Assembly (NCBI GenBank): GCA_003254905.1
Contig: QANU01105209.1
Location: 1 to 64,000 of the forward strand
Length of the DNA: 64,000 nt
Source: Nissolia schottii
Lineage: Eukaryota > Streptophyta > Magnoliopsida > Fabales > Fabaceae
Reading direction: 5' to 3'
In this document: piece after piece, positions 36,008 to 46,797 of the stretch
Position numbering within the stretch: position 1 is the first letter of the stretch
Layout of the letters: each line of letters begins with the position of its first letter
Made by a program: the position numbers and the translations under genes
The notes under the pieces: generated by a model
Seen by the model: the letters and a program-made list of their open reading frames with translations, nothing else
Told to the model about the DNA's origin: nothing
Databases searched by the model: none

Positions 36008-39000
36008 ATGATTCTATCAAATAGATTTTGGATGCATGATAGATACTATGAGAATCAGGGAGTGATAAAGCCATAATTTTTTGACGGTGTAGACTATTTT
36101 GTCAAACAATTAAATCGACTGATTAGTTTGTGACAGAGCAAAGAGTTAGGTGTCTGTGTTTTTCGTGCAAGAGGTGTAAGATATTGGATGTCGAATAGAT
36201 TAAGTGCATATTTATAAGAATGAGTTTGAGTCGCATTATTGGATATGGGTAGCCAAGAAGAGGTGAACGACAATGGTGTAAATGAGTTCAGTAGGTGTCA
36301 GTATGAAGTGGGGAATTCAAATCAGACTTGTGTCGATGAACTAGAAACAATTAATGATGATAGATATTCACAAATGGTTAACGATGCTTTTGGAGGTGAA
36401 TTTGACATGCACAATGACAACTTACTACATGTGGAACTCAATCTAGATGCCAAAAATTTCTATTGCTTGTTAGAGGAAGTAAATACTTCGGTGTGGGAAG
36501 TATCTGTTCGTTCAAGATTATATATGTGGCAGCTAGGATGTTGGCTATGAAGTCAGACACTAATCAAAGTGAGAAATCATCTGATTAGTGGCTTGACTTC
36601 ATTAAAGAGAGGACACCACCGGGGGAATAAAATTCTAACAAACTTTTATCGAGATAAGAAATTATTTTCTAAACTTGGCTTTAGGTCCATCAAGGTTAAT
36701 TGTTGTCGATCGGGCTATATGTTGTATTATAACGATGATGCAGCCTTGACTCAATGCAAATTTTGTGGTGTCGATAGGTTTAAGCCGAGGAGAGTAGGTC
36801 CTAGGAGATATAAGGATGTTCTTTTTAAATGAATGCATTACTTGCCTTTAATTCCAAGACTTAAGAGGTTATTTGCATCATTGAGCTTGACACCGCACAT
36901 GAGATAGCATATTAAGAATAAAAGAAACAATGGTTGCATGACTCACCCTTCTCATGGTAAAGCAGGGAAACACTTTGACAGAGTTTGGCCTGACTTCGCG
37001 GCAGAATCTCGAAATGGGATATTAGGGCTTTGTTCTGATGGCTTTACTTCTAACAATCAGTTGAGATCTACATCCTGATATGTGCATGAAAGATCCTTAT
37101 CTGTTTTTTATCTTATGTAATCCCTAGCCCAAGCAACCTTAAAGCAAATATTGATGTTTTTTAGCCTTTGATAAATGAATTGAACCAGCTGTGAAATCTA
37201 GGTGTGCTTACGTACGACGTGTTCAAGAAGCAGAATTTTGCATTGAGGGCATCTTTGATGTGGACTATTAGCGGTTTTCCTGCTTATGGAATGTTGTTTG
37301 GATGGATGACACAGGGAACTTTAACGTGTCTAATTTGTATGGAAGACACTAAAGTATTCCGGCTATCGTACGAAAGAAAACAATCCTGGTTTGATTGTCA
37401 CGCGGTATTCTTGGAACATGGGCACACGTTTAGGAATAGTAAGTATAGATTTCGGAAGAACACAATTGAAAATGAAGAGTCACCACAAAGATTAATTGGC
37501 CTTGAGATTCTGAGGAGGGTTAGACATCTTCTGAAGATTACTGAAGTTGACAAAGTTATTAGGTTACAAGGTTACGAGGAAGCACATAACTGAACTAAGA
37601 AGAGTATATTCTGGGATTTGCCATATTGGAAAGATAACTTGGTTCATCATTGTCTAGATGTTATGCATATTAAAAAATATTTTTGATAATATAATGCATA
37701 CTGTCATGGACATCGATCAGACAAAGGGCAACGAGAATTCAAGGCTAGATTTGAAACAATTTTATAGGCGTCCCAATTTGAACCTACAACAAATTTTTGG
37801 TGGTCGTTTCATGAATCCTAAAGCGTGCTACACCTTGAACAAGCAACAAGTTCAAAGTGTGCTTCATTGGTTGCAAGATTTGAAAATGTCTGACGGTTAT
37901 GCATCTAATTTGGCTCGATGTGTCAATATTGTACAACAGAAGTTGGTTGGCATGAAGAGTCATGACTATCATGTGTTTATGCAGTGTCTTATCTCAATTG
38001 CATTAAGAAAACTACTAAAGAACGTGTTGAAACTGATAAGCGAGTTGAGCCAGTTTTTCAAAACCCTAGTTTTTCAATTGTTGATGTTGAAGACCTTTTA
38101 GTCATGGGGAAAAACATTCTCATTATCCTTTGTTCACTTGAGAGAGTATTTCCCCAAGCATTTTTTGATGTATTGGAGAATTTTCTTGGACACTTAGCTT
38201 ACGAAGGTCGAATGTGTGGTCTGATTCAGTATAGGTAGATGTATTCATTTGAAAAGTGCATGAGAGTGTTCAAAAATATAGGGCTCAAGTTGAGGGGTCG
38301 ATATGCGAGACATTCTTAACCAAGGAAACTTCTTACTTTTGTTCGTACTACTTTGGTACTAATGTCAATTGCAATAGAACTACAGTAGAACGTAACGATG
38401 ATATAGGTGGTAATGCCTAATTAGTCGACTTTTTCAATTTTCAATTAAACTGGACGCGCAGCTGGAAGAGCAAACGATTATTGGTTAAATGCACAAGAAT
38501 GACAACTCACTTGGTTTTTCTGTTGAATTGTGAAGAAGAGCTTCCGTATTACTAGTAAGTTCAATTGATCCTTATAATCTTGTTTAATTTACTAATACAA
38601 AGTTTCTAAAAATGTTGATTATGTTGATGCGTGTTTACAAGATGTTTCAACAACAATTTGGTGAATAATGCACCGATCAAATGTATCCTTCGTGATTTAC
38701 AAATTATGTACGTGTTTAGCTTTAAACTATATATTTCAATCGAACAAGTTCCTTTATCTTAATCGGATACGTATAACTTAGTATTAAGATCTACATAGGT
38801 GCAAAATCATTGTAGCAACGACTGTCACTTGATGAGTTTGTCATGGGGACCTATGAACAAAGCAATTAGTTAGCCAATTTATTTGGTTAACAGATACAAG
38901 TTTCATACATCTGAATGAGCAACTGGACAAAGGAAAAACAATAGTGGGGTTTGGGTTAAGGGTGAATATTCTAATGCTGCTGAAACAACCAATGATTGGT

Positions 39001-39550
39001 ATGGAGTGCTTAAACAAATTATTGAATTAGAATATGCATAAATTGATCCATCTCATCATGTGTTGTACTTTTATGCTGTGATGAGTATGACCCAAACGGA
39101 ACTCGGACTCACCCTAACTATAAAACCACTGAGATTAATCCTACAAGGTGGTATAGGGGGTATGATCCATTCATTATTATTAAAAGAGCAAAACAAGTTT
39201 ATCACGCAAAATATTCGGGAGGTAGTTAATCAAGTTGGAAAGTTATGATGAAATGCAAACCAAGTGGTCGAATTTAGTTTGACGACACAAAATCTTCAGA
39301 TAATACATTTGATTAAACATATCAACTGTCGGGGCTAATCCTTACAACGATAATTGTTGAGTCTCCATTGCCTACCACCTTAGGTAGCAGAACATTTGAT
39401 AATGACCTTGACATAGTTGAACATCCTAACCTTGAACAACATGCAAGTGATGAAGAAATTGATGTATATAATGATAGTGAAAAAGAAGAAGAGTTTGATG
39501 AAGAACTTAGTTCTCAAAATTACGATGGCAGTTTTGAACTTTTAGAATAG
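36008..39550 (+). pseudogene. CACTA TNP2-type transposase remnant
   Basis: Pieces in shifting frames follow the order of a plant TNP2 transposase. A transposase-associated N-terminal domain comes first ('SNRFWMHDRYYEN' from ~36010, with a Cys-rich segment near 36150). The catalytic-type core is at 37204-37590 with 'MLTYDVFKKQNF', 'MWTISGFPAYGMLFGW' and 'WFDCHAVFL'. A DUF4218-like segment lies at about 37990-38330 ('PQAFFDVLENFLGHLA', 'GLIQYR'), a DUF4216-like segment at about 38990-39230 ('WYGVLKQIIELEY', 'TRWYRGYDPF'), and an Asp/Glu-rich tail ends at 39550. At least six stops or frameshifts separate them. Introns may account for some breaks but not all. Confidence 0.85.
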
Positions 39551-39559
39551 TATATGTAA

Positions 39560-40100
39560 TTATTTGAGAATTTGTAACATAATTTCATTGGAATATTATG
39601 TGTAATTTTCTTATTAACCTTTATTGCACAAATTAATTATTTATAAGGATAATTTATTATTTATGTATCAAAATAAATAGATAAATATTTGGTTGTATAT
39701 TCTATTTAATTATTTATTATATTTAATGAAAAGATTAATTTGATTAAATGTACATCTATTTAATTAAATTTTAAATTAAATTTTTTAATTTTATATGGAA
39801 TGTCATATTTTGGTATTAGATAACTATTAAATTATTTATTATATTTACTAAAAGTATTATTGAATTTAATATTCATTTAATTTAATAATTATATAATTAT
39901 ATAATTATTTTATATATAATTTATAAAATTAAATAATTGATTGAATTAAATAATAATTTAATTAATTTTTTATTTAATTAAATAATTATGTTATTAAATA
40001 TTTATTTAATATATAATTTATTTAATTAAATAATAATTTAATAATTTAAATAATGATTTAATAATTTACATAATAATAATTAAATAGTAATTTTTTAAAA
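39560..40100. other. Extremely AT-rich CACTA 3' region
   Basis: About 500 bp of near-pure A/T with many 'taattaaataatt'-type repeats between the transposase tail and the right subterminal motifs. Probably the 3' untranslated and spacer region. Confidence 0.6.
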
Positions 40101-40109
40101 TTAATTATC

Positions 40110-40580
40110 TTTACCGTTAGACGTTACCCATAATGATATACCGACGGTAATAGTTTCAAAATAGTAATATAATATTCATAATTATTGTCTGTTATTTTCG
40201 ACGGTAATTTGAACAATAAAATATTGATATATTACCGTCGGCTATCATCAGCGATAAATCGTCATAAATTTATGTATAAATATCATTAAATTTTCGTCAG
40301 ATTTAATTAACGGTAAACAAAATAAAATATTAATATTATTATCGTCGATTGTAGTCGACGGTAACTGGTTATGTACAAACCGTTCCTGGATTGCCATCAT
40401 TTACGTTGGTTGATATCGACGATAATTACCATCGGCTGTGTCGATTCGACAGTAATAAGTTATCATCGAGGCTTATACCATCGGTCCACTTTCTAATGGT
40501 AAATCTGAGGAAAAGCCAAAATTTTGACGATAATTAAGAAAAACTCCAACGGTAAATCCAACTGTAATTAGCATTTTTTT
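40110..40580 (-). repeat. CACTA right subterminal repeat region
   Basis: Motifs of the ACCGTCGG/CGACGGTAA type occur in both orientations up to the right terminus, mirroring the left end. Confidence 0.8.
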
Positions 40581-40756
40581 ATAGTGTGAGTGCACTACCA
40601 ATTAGGTGTGTGCCATCACAAGAACTTTGCCCGGTGGTCTACAAAGAGATTGAGTCAACTATCCAGTGTGCCCACCTACAAATGGAGAAATTTAGGTGTG
40701 CACCCACTTATGTTTGGGTCAGTTATCCCATGTAGAATTTTCTTTGTTTCAAATTG

Positions 40757-41628
40757 TTTTTGACCAATATCTAAGCAATTAGAGCAACACAAAGAGTACA
40801 TAGGAAAACTGAAACAAAATTTTGGAGAAGAAAGAACCAAATTCAAATTCATCTTATGCAAAAGTATAGTGCTTGTGGTGGCAAGCAGCAACGACATTGC
40901 CAATTCTTATTTTGCAGCTGGAATTAGGAAAACGGAATATGATGTTAGCTCTTACACTGATATGTTAATGCACTTTGCCTCTACTTTCGTTAAGGTAATC
41001 TTATTCCCTCACTCATAAAGATTAATTTAAGCCTCGTCCAATAATTATTCATCCTCTTGTTTATCTTCATGACCCTTAGTACTAATTATTTTGATTTTTA
41101 TTTTTCTATCCAAAGCAATTATATGGATTGGGGGCAAGAAAAATCGGTGTGTTTGGTGCACCACCACTAGGATGCTTGCCACTGGAGCGAACTCTTTTTG
41201 GAGGTACAAAGAGAAAGTGCTTGCAAGAATTAAGTGTTGCATCAAAATTGTTTAAAACTTAAGTTATCTGCGGAGCTGAACTACCTAAACAAAAAATTGC
41301 CTCAAGCCAACGTGGTGTATATTGATGTGTGGTACGAGAAACTTCTCTCAAATAGTTTCCTATTATATACAGTTTTCTTTTTTCTTTCTTTTCATTTTGG
41401 AATTTCTATTATAAATATTTTTAACTGAACTTCAGGGATTGAAGTTGTCGACAAGGGATGTTGTGGCAAAGGGATTGTAGAGACGGCTATACTTTGTAAC
41501 CGTTTAGATCCGCATATTTGCAAAGACGATTCAAAATATGTGTTTTAGGATAGCTACCATCCAACCAAAAAGGCGTACCAGGTTTTTATTAGTAAAGTCC
41601 TCAACAAATATATAAACAAATTCTTTTG
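40757..41628 (+). pseudogene. GDSL esterase/lipase pseudogene, 3' exons only
   Basis: Three exon-like blocks match exons 3-5 of the GDSL gene at 10.3-13.1 kb. About 40770-40993 has 'LVVASSNDIANSYF'. About 41117-41350 has 'LGARKIGVFGAPPLGCLP'. 41436-41628 has 'VVDKGCCGKG' and ends 'LNKYINKFF'. There is no counterpart of exons 1-2, so the FGDS nucleophile block is missing. A frameshift lies near 41258 ('VASKLF' to 'KLSAELNYL') and a TAG codon sits in 'YVF*DSYHP', next to the catalytic Asp-His block. The CACTA right end is only ~170 bp upstream, but no missing exons were seen on its other side. Confidence 0.85.
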
Positions 41629-41721
41629 AGAATTGAGAGGGGGAACTCTCATTCACATAACAGATTCAAAGTTGTGCATGTGTAAAGTCTATAGTACTTT
41701 TAGTTAATATTAAATAAAAAA

Positions 41722-41750
41722 GTATATATATATATATATATATATATATA
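41722..41750. repeat. AT dinucleotide microsatellite at the gap edge
   Basis: A (TA)n run that goes straight into the unresolved bases, so its real length is unknown. Confidence 0.9.
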
Positions 41751-42259
41751 NNNNNNNNNNNNNNNNNNNNNNNNNNNNNNNNNNNNNNNNNNNNNNNNNN
41801 NNNNNNNNNNNNNNNNNNNNNNNNNNNNNNNNNNNNNNNNNNNNNNNNNNNNNNNNNNNNNNNNNNNNNNNNNNNNNNNNNNNNNNNNNNNNNNNNNNNN
41901 NNNNNNNNNNNNNNNNNNNNNNNNNNNNNNNNNNNNNNNNNNNNNNNNNNNNNNNNNNNNNNNNNNNNNNNNNNNNNNNNNNNNNNNNNNNNNNNNNNNN
42001 NNNNNNNNNNNNNNNNNNNNNNNNNNNNNNNNNNNNNNNNNNNNNNNNNNNNNNNNNNNNNNNNNNNNNNNNNNNNNNNNNNNNNNNNNNNNNNNNNNNN
42101 NNNNNNNNNNNNNNNNNNNNNNNNNNNNNNNNNNNNNNNNNNNNNNNNNNNNNNNNNNNNNNNNNNNNNNNNNNNNNNNNNNNNNNNNNNNNNNNNNNNN
42201 NNNNNNNNNNNNNNNNNNNNNNNNNNNNNNNNNNNNNNNNNNNNNNNNNNNNNNNNNNN
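41751..42259. other. Assembly gap (509 N)
   Basis: Unresolved bases. The left edge is an AT microsatellite and the right edge is a GC-rich 'ggggcgccctcgcgctgctc', a likely cause of assembly failure. Other single unresolved bases are at 2700, 8374 and 25722. Confidence 1.
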
Positions 42260-43517
42260 GGGGGCGCCCTCGCGCTGCTCTGGTGACATCCCTATATATA
42301 AGCCCTTAATTTATCCTTCATGCGAAATCACCTCAATTCTCGCTGTACGGGTAAAAAAAGATATAAAGATGTTGTTGATTCATTCACTTAATGTACAACT
42401 ACAATATCAATATATGAACTGAAATCTATAGAGGATGTGCCTTTTATCTTTCCAGGTCTTCTGCCTCTTTACTTCAATGTCAATTTTTTTTTTATTATTA
42501 TTATAATTTTTTATTAAACAAAGTCAAGTGATCTTTAAGCTGAGGAACACCTTTTAATAGTTGTTTGGTCACAAATGAGACCTTGTAGATTTGGGGAAGA
42601 AAAGGGACGTCATCATGACAGAATAAGCACCGTGATGAAAGTTGTGGCTGATGAACTGTAATATTCTGTTAATTTCTTCCAACTGGATTCGAAAACAAAA
42701 TGCCTTGCTAAAGGTCAAGTGTCGCAACATTGAGGACTGTGCATTTCTTGTTGAGTATACTTTCACTGAGAAAAAATGAATGATTCAGAGTAAATGACTT
42801 CTCTTGCTCTAGTAGCAACTAAATTTTTTTTACTTTCACCACTTAAATCTTCCATTTCCTATGAATAATTTTGAAAAGTAATAATGGTGGGTATCAGCTA
42901 AGATCATGGTGAGTAGGAGTGGAAATGAGCAGAGCAACCTTCTTCGAAATTATTCGGTTTGAGTTTGGGTCTATTACCTGTCATATGGTTTTTGGTCAGG
43001 GTTAGGAAATTGTTTCTGCCATGACATGAAGCCCATTTTTGGAGGGTATGTAAATACTAGTACAGAACCGAATTGAAATTTCTTTTTGGTTTGGATTTGC
43101 CCCAATAGAAATTTTAAGTTTAGTATAAATTTTCAATTTTGTAAATGTCTGTGTCATAAAACAGAATTTTTATTGGAATGGGCTTTTTGGACTAAAATGG
43201 GCTCTTATGTTAGGCTGATTGTAGATCAAAGCCCAAGACTACTCATCAAAGAAAAAACGTATAAACCCCAAATTTAGGACTTTGATCATTATTAAAGAAG
43301 TATCAATAACTTTCCCTTGAGTAGAGAGTAGACTGTGTTGTGTTGTCTTTTTTTCGAATGGAACACTGTCATCATCTCCACTTCTTGTCTTGCAAATCTT
43401 TATGCTGCAATATGATTGTCACTAAACAGTGAAGAATGATGGTACCTTCATTCAGTAGTTTGCAGTTTCGCCATTTTCCTTTTTTGTGATAGCAGATAGC
43501 AGAGGTTTTGTAGTGTG
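42260..43517. other. Intergenic DNA upstream of the unknown plus-strand gene
   Basis: No gene, RNA or clear repeat recognised. Several short frames on both strands lack protein-like character. The last few hundred bases should contain the promoter of the gene at 43518. Confidence 0.5.
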
Positions 43518-45599
43518 ATGGAGCCTGCAGGCGTAGTGTTTGAGAAAATGAAAGCTGTTGCTAAATCCGGACAAGACTTCTTCGACGGACTCTTTCATCC
43601 TCGCCGCAATCCGGTACCTCTTCTCTCTCTCCCTCTCAACTTCTGCTTTTAGGTTTCCATCTTCCTGATGATGCATTTTTTTCGATATTTCATACAATTC
43701 ATTCAATTTTGTATAACGATTCGTATGATTGTATAACATTGAATGTTGTGCTGTGCTGTGCTGTGCTTGATAGTTGTGTTTGTTATGATCATTTCAGATT
43801 GAAATCCTTAAACGTTTACAAAGAGAAGCATTCTCTGATCTTATGAAGCTCAGAGATAGACAAGAAAAGATTGAGAGAATTCTTTCCTTCTATAAATCAT
43901 CCAAGGGAGGTCCTTTCCAAGAAGCCGCCACACAAGTAAGAGGACACGTGGATTTCCTCGGAGCATTGTTGATAATGGATAGCCTTAATCAGCAGAACTT
44001 AGACTCCATTAGCAGGTCTGGAATAAGAACTGGCGTTGGTTCAAAGTTCATTTTTGAAACCACCGTTGGGCAGAAGGATAATCTTGCTGTTGAGTTTGTG
44101 GCCGGTCAGAAATGGGAGGAATGTCGCAAAGATGTCCTTGAAACACCACTTTCTCTAGCGAAACTCAGTTATACTGCAAATGTGAATGATTGTTTATCTC
44201 TGATGGCTATCCCAATAGGAGCCCAGTGCAGAGATGTTGGAATAGCTTCAAATTCTATTGACCAGGTACTATTTGATTCCATATAAGTTTCTTTGATGAA
44301 TTCAGCAATATTCACTGAATCACTGTTGGAACTTGTTTCAACTATCAGTTAGTGTGGAGCTCCTTTAAAATTCGGTATGAACAAAATCAGGGATGAGCTT
44401 TCCACATAAAAAGCCCAGCCTTCTAAATTTTGAAACGTGTGTTCTCTTCTTGTATGTGGGTGGATTGTGGTTTGTCCTGGGGACATGGTTTTCATTACCC
44501 TGAGGACTAGTAATGTATGTATCTAGGATCTAGATGAATAGTTTACTTTACCTCAACTTTGCTGCATTATATCTTGATTCATGGATTTCTTAACCTTAGT
44601 TGGAATTTGGACCAGCATATTGCTCGCTTGAGATATAATCCTGATTTATAAGATCAGCATAGCTACTGCATAAATGTTTTCAGTTCTCCTTTGTTCTCTT
44701 ATCTATGGCCATAGATTCTAATAGATTGCAGGTGCCATCTTATTTGGCATGTTGAAACATCCATTTTGTTTAGAGTAGAAAAACATTTTGATCAAAATGA
44801 TTCATCTTATAAGGCCAGTGTATCTTTTTTCTTTTCATTTTTATTTGGCTTTTTATACCTTTTGCTAATCAGGCCCCTGATATCCTGACATGTTGTTGTG
44901 CCCATTCACCTTGTGAAGGGCCTTACAGACTTTTCCTCTTTTGGACCTCCCCTTCTGAATCTGCACATCGGTAGTGCTATTGGCATAACTGTGAGAAAAT
45001 CAAATGTAATTGCTTCATTGGCTCAATTTGTTACCGGACTTGGTGGAATGCCGTGTGGGTCTAATACAATGGAGATTAGCACATTTGGGCAACTTGTGTG
45101 TGAACTTCCAATGGGAACAAAGTTGTCCCTTCTGGGTCTTCATCAAGTGCGTTTCTTGTCCAAGCAATTCAGAAATCTCGGAGCTCTTACCATTCCAGTA
45201 ATCTTGTCCAAGCAACATGAAGTGTCTGAGGAAGTACCTGAAGCATTACCATTGGTGGGAACAAAGTCACAGATCTTTGCTGGTTCTATTGCTCTGATGG
45301 CAGAGTCCGAACTTGACGGCTTAATAAAAATAGGAGGCTGGATCGAGATGAGAAAACTAAATCCCAAGTCTGTACAATGGGCTGTAACCATGTCTGATGT
45401 TTCTGAAGATTCATTATGCTGGGGAATGAGTCTTAGTGGGATGATTAACGATTCAGCCAGCACTGATCATTTTCAGGCTGAATCTTATCTAAAATTTAAC
45501 ATGGGTGATAAATTTTGCTTAAAGCCTGGTCTTGCATATATAATGGATGGGAATTCCAAAATAGCTGGTTTAATGCTTCGCTCCAATTGGTCGCTATGA
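43518..45599 (+). CDS. Conserved-looking plant protein of unknown function, 414 aa
   Basis: Three exons: 43518-43613, 43798-44265, 44919-45599, all joined in phase 0. The N-terminus (MEPAGVVFEKMKAVAKSGQD) is followed by a helical charged segment ('ILKRLQREAFSDLMKLRDRQ', 'KIERILSFYKSSKGGPFQEA'). From about residue 75 the pattern changes to alternating polar and hydrophobic residues rich in Gly and Ser, lasting to the C-terminus 'AGLMLRSNWSL'. That would suit a beta-rich or barrel-like protein, possibly in an organelle outer envelope. I do not recognise the family with confidence, and this is inference from composition. No signal peptide or classical membrane helix is seen. The acceptor at 44918 is the weakest border. 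Confidence 0.8.
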
Positions 45600-46797
45600 T
45601 GATTGTCCTCTATTGATTGTTAGCTATGTACCTAGCGGGTTTTTCATTTTCTCATTACACACTTCATCGAGATGTATAGAGTAGTCATTTTTTTGTCGTT
45701 AGATTTGTTTGATTCATTCAATACGTGTTTGTTATTCATTCTTGGATGCATTCTGGATTAGCTAGAATGCTTGCTGGTTTTCAAAATTGGTACGGGTTTA
45801 AATTGATGTGCTTAGCAAAAGTTTTTTTACACAAACAAATTAACAAACACAATTTATTCTTACCGAAAGTACTTTTCTACAATTACCTTGACAATACATT
45901 CTTAAAGATTCAGGTCAGCATTTTTAAATGCAAAACTCATTTCGTTCATAGTACAGTTTAATCAAAAGTGGTTCTTTAGATAAATTACCTAAACTAGCGA
46001 TCAATGGCTGAAAGAAAAAGGAAGTAACGTGTCTATTTAAGTATTACACAGCTGTATTAGTAGTTCTTGTAGAAGTTCAATATGCAGAGATGAGAAATGG
46101 AATTCTAGTGAAAGAGAACTCTAATTGGTGAGAAGAGTATGATTCTCATTTTGACGTGTTTATCTCTACACCTTGCTACTTGTATATATTACTAAGTCTA
46201 CCTAAGTTGTTTCAATCTAAGAGGTGTCTACAAGTCAACGAAGGAATTAGTCATCGGAACCGCACCAGTGGACAGAAGCGAAAAAAAAAAAAGAACTAAG
46301 TCTACGTCACAATCAATATAGCCCACTTACCTTGTGAAAGTTAATTTTCACATGTGCGTGAGTAACAGAAGCTATGTTTGATGGCAGTTGTTAAAACAAA
46401 TAACAAAAAGTTGCATTAGAGACTTGAAACTTTGAATACAATGAGTTAGAATAATGAGCGAAGCATTAGTTCACTCAAAACTTTATCTAATGAAAGACAT
46501 TGAAACATGTTTCTTTTACTTGTTAAGCTGGTAAAAAAGGAGTGTCTCGAAATTAGAATGCATTAGAAGTGCGACTTTTCTTTGGTACATGAGGAAATAA
46601 TAAAAAAGGGCAAAAGCAGCCTCAGATCTTACGAGTATTAGAAGCGTGTCCTAAGTAGAAAGATGTTCAACTTGTACATAAAATAAAATTTTGAGGAGTT
46701 GAAATTGTAATTCATTAAAAAGAAGTGCAAATAAACAATCAATAATAGGCACTCAGAAGAACTTCACTTGCCTTTATTTATTTATTGTTGCTTTAGA
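45600..46797. other. Convergent intergenic region
   Basis: Lies between the 3' ends of the unknown gene (+) and the subtilase gene (-). AT-rich with no recognised feature. Confidence 0.5.

Larger units (their letters stand above)
32185..40589 (+). mobile_element. CACTA (En/Spm) DNA transposon, 8,399 bp, decayed
   Basis: The left end at 32188 reads CACTACCAGAAGCATGC and the right end at 40586, read inwards, is CACTATAAAAAAATGC; both then continue with an 'aattac.gt.gg' block. TGA stands directly outside each end (32185-32187 and 40587-40589), the 3-bp duplication expected of this superfamily. Both ends carry dense subterminal repeats of the ACCGTC/GACGGT type, the known binding sites for TNPA-like proteins. 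A TNP2-type transposase remnant fills 36.0-39.55 kb. Many stops and shifts show it is no longer autonomous, but its ends look usable in trans. Confidence 0.93.

Noticed and set aside
41666..42289. 207-codon frame running over the assembly gap
   Set aside because: It consists almost entirely of unresolved bases and an AT microsatellite.
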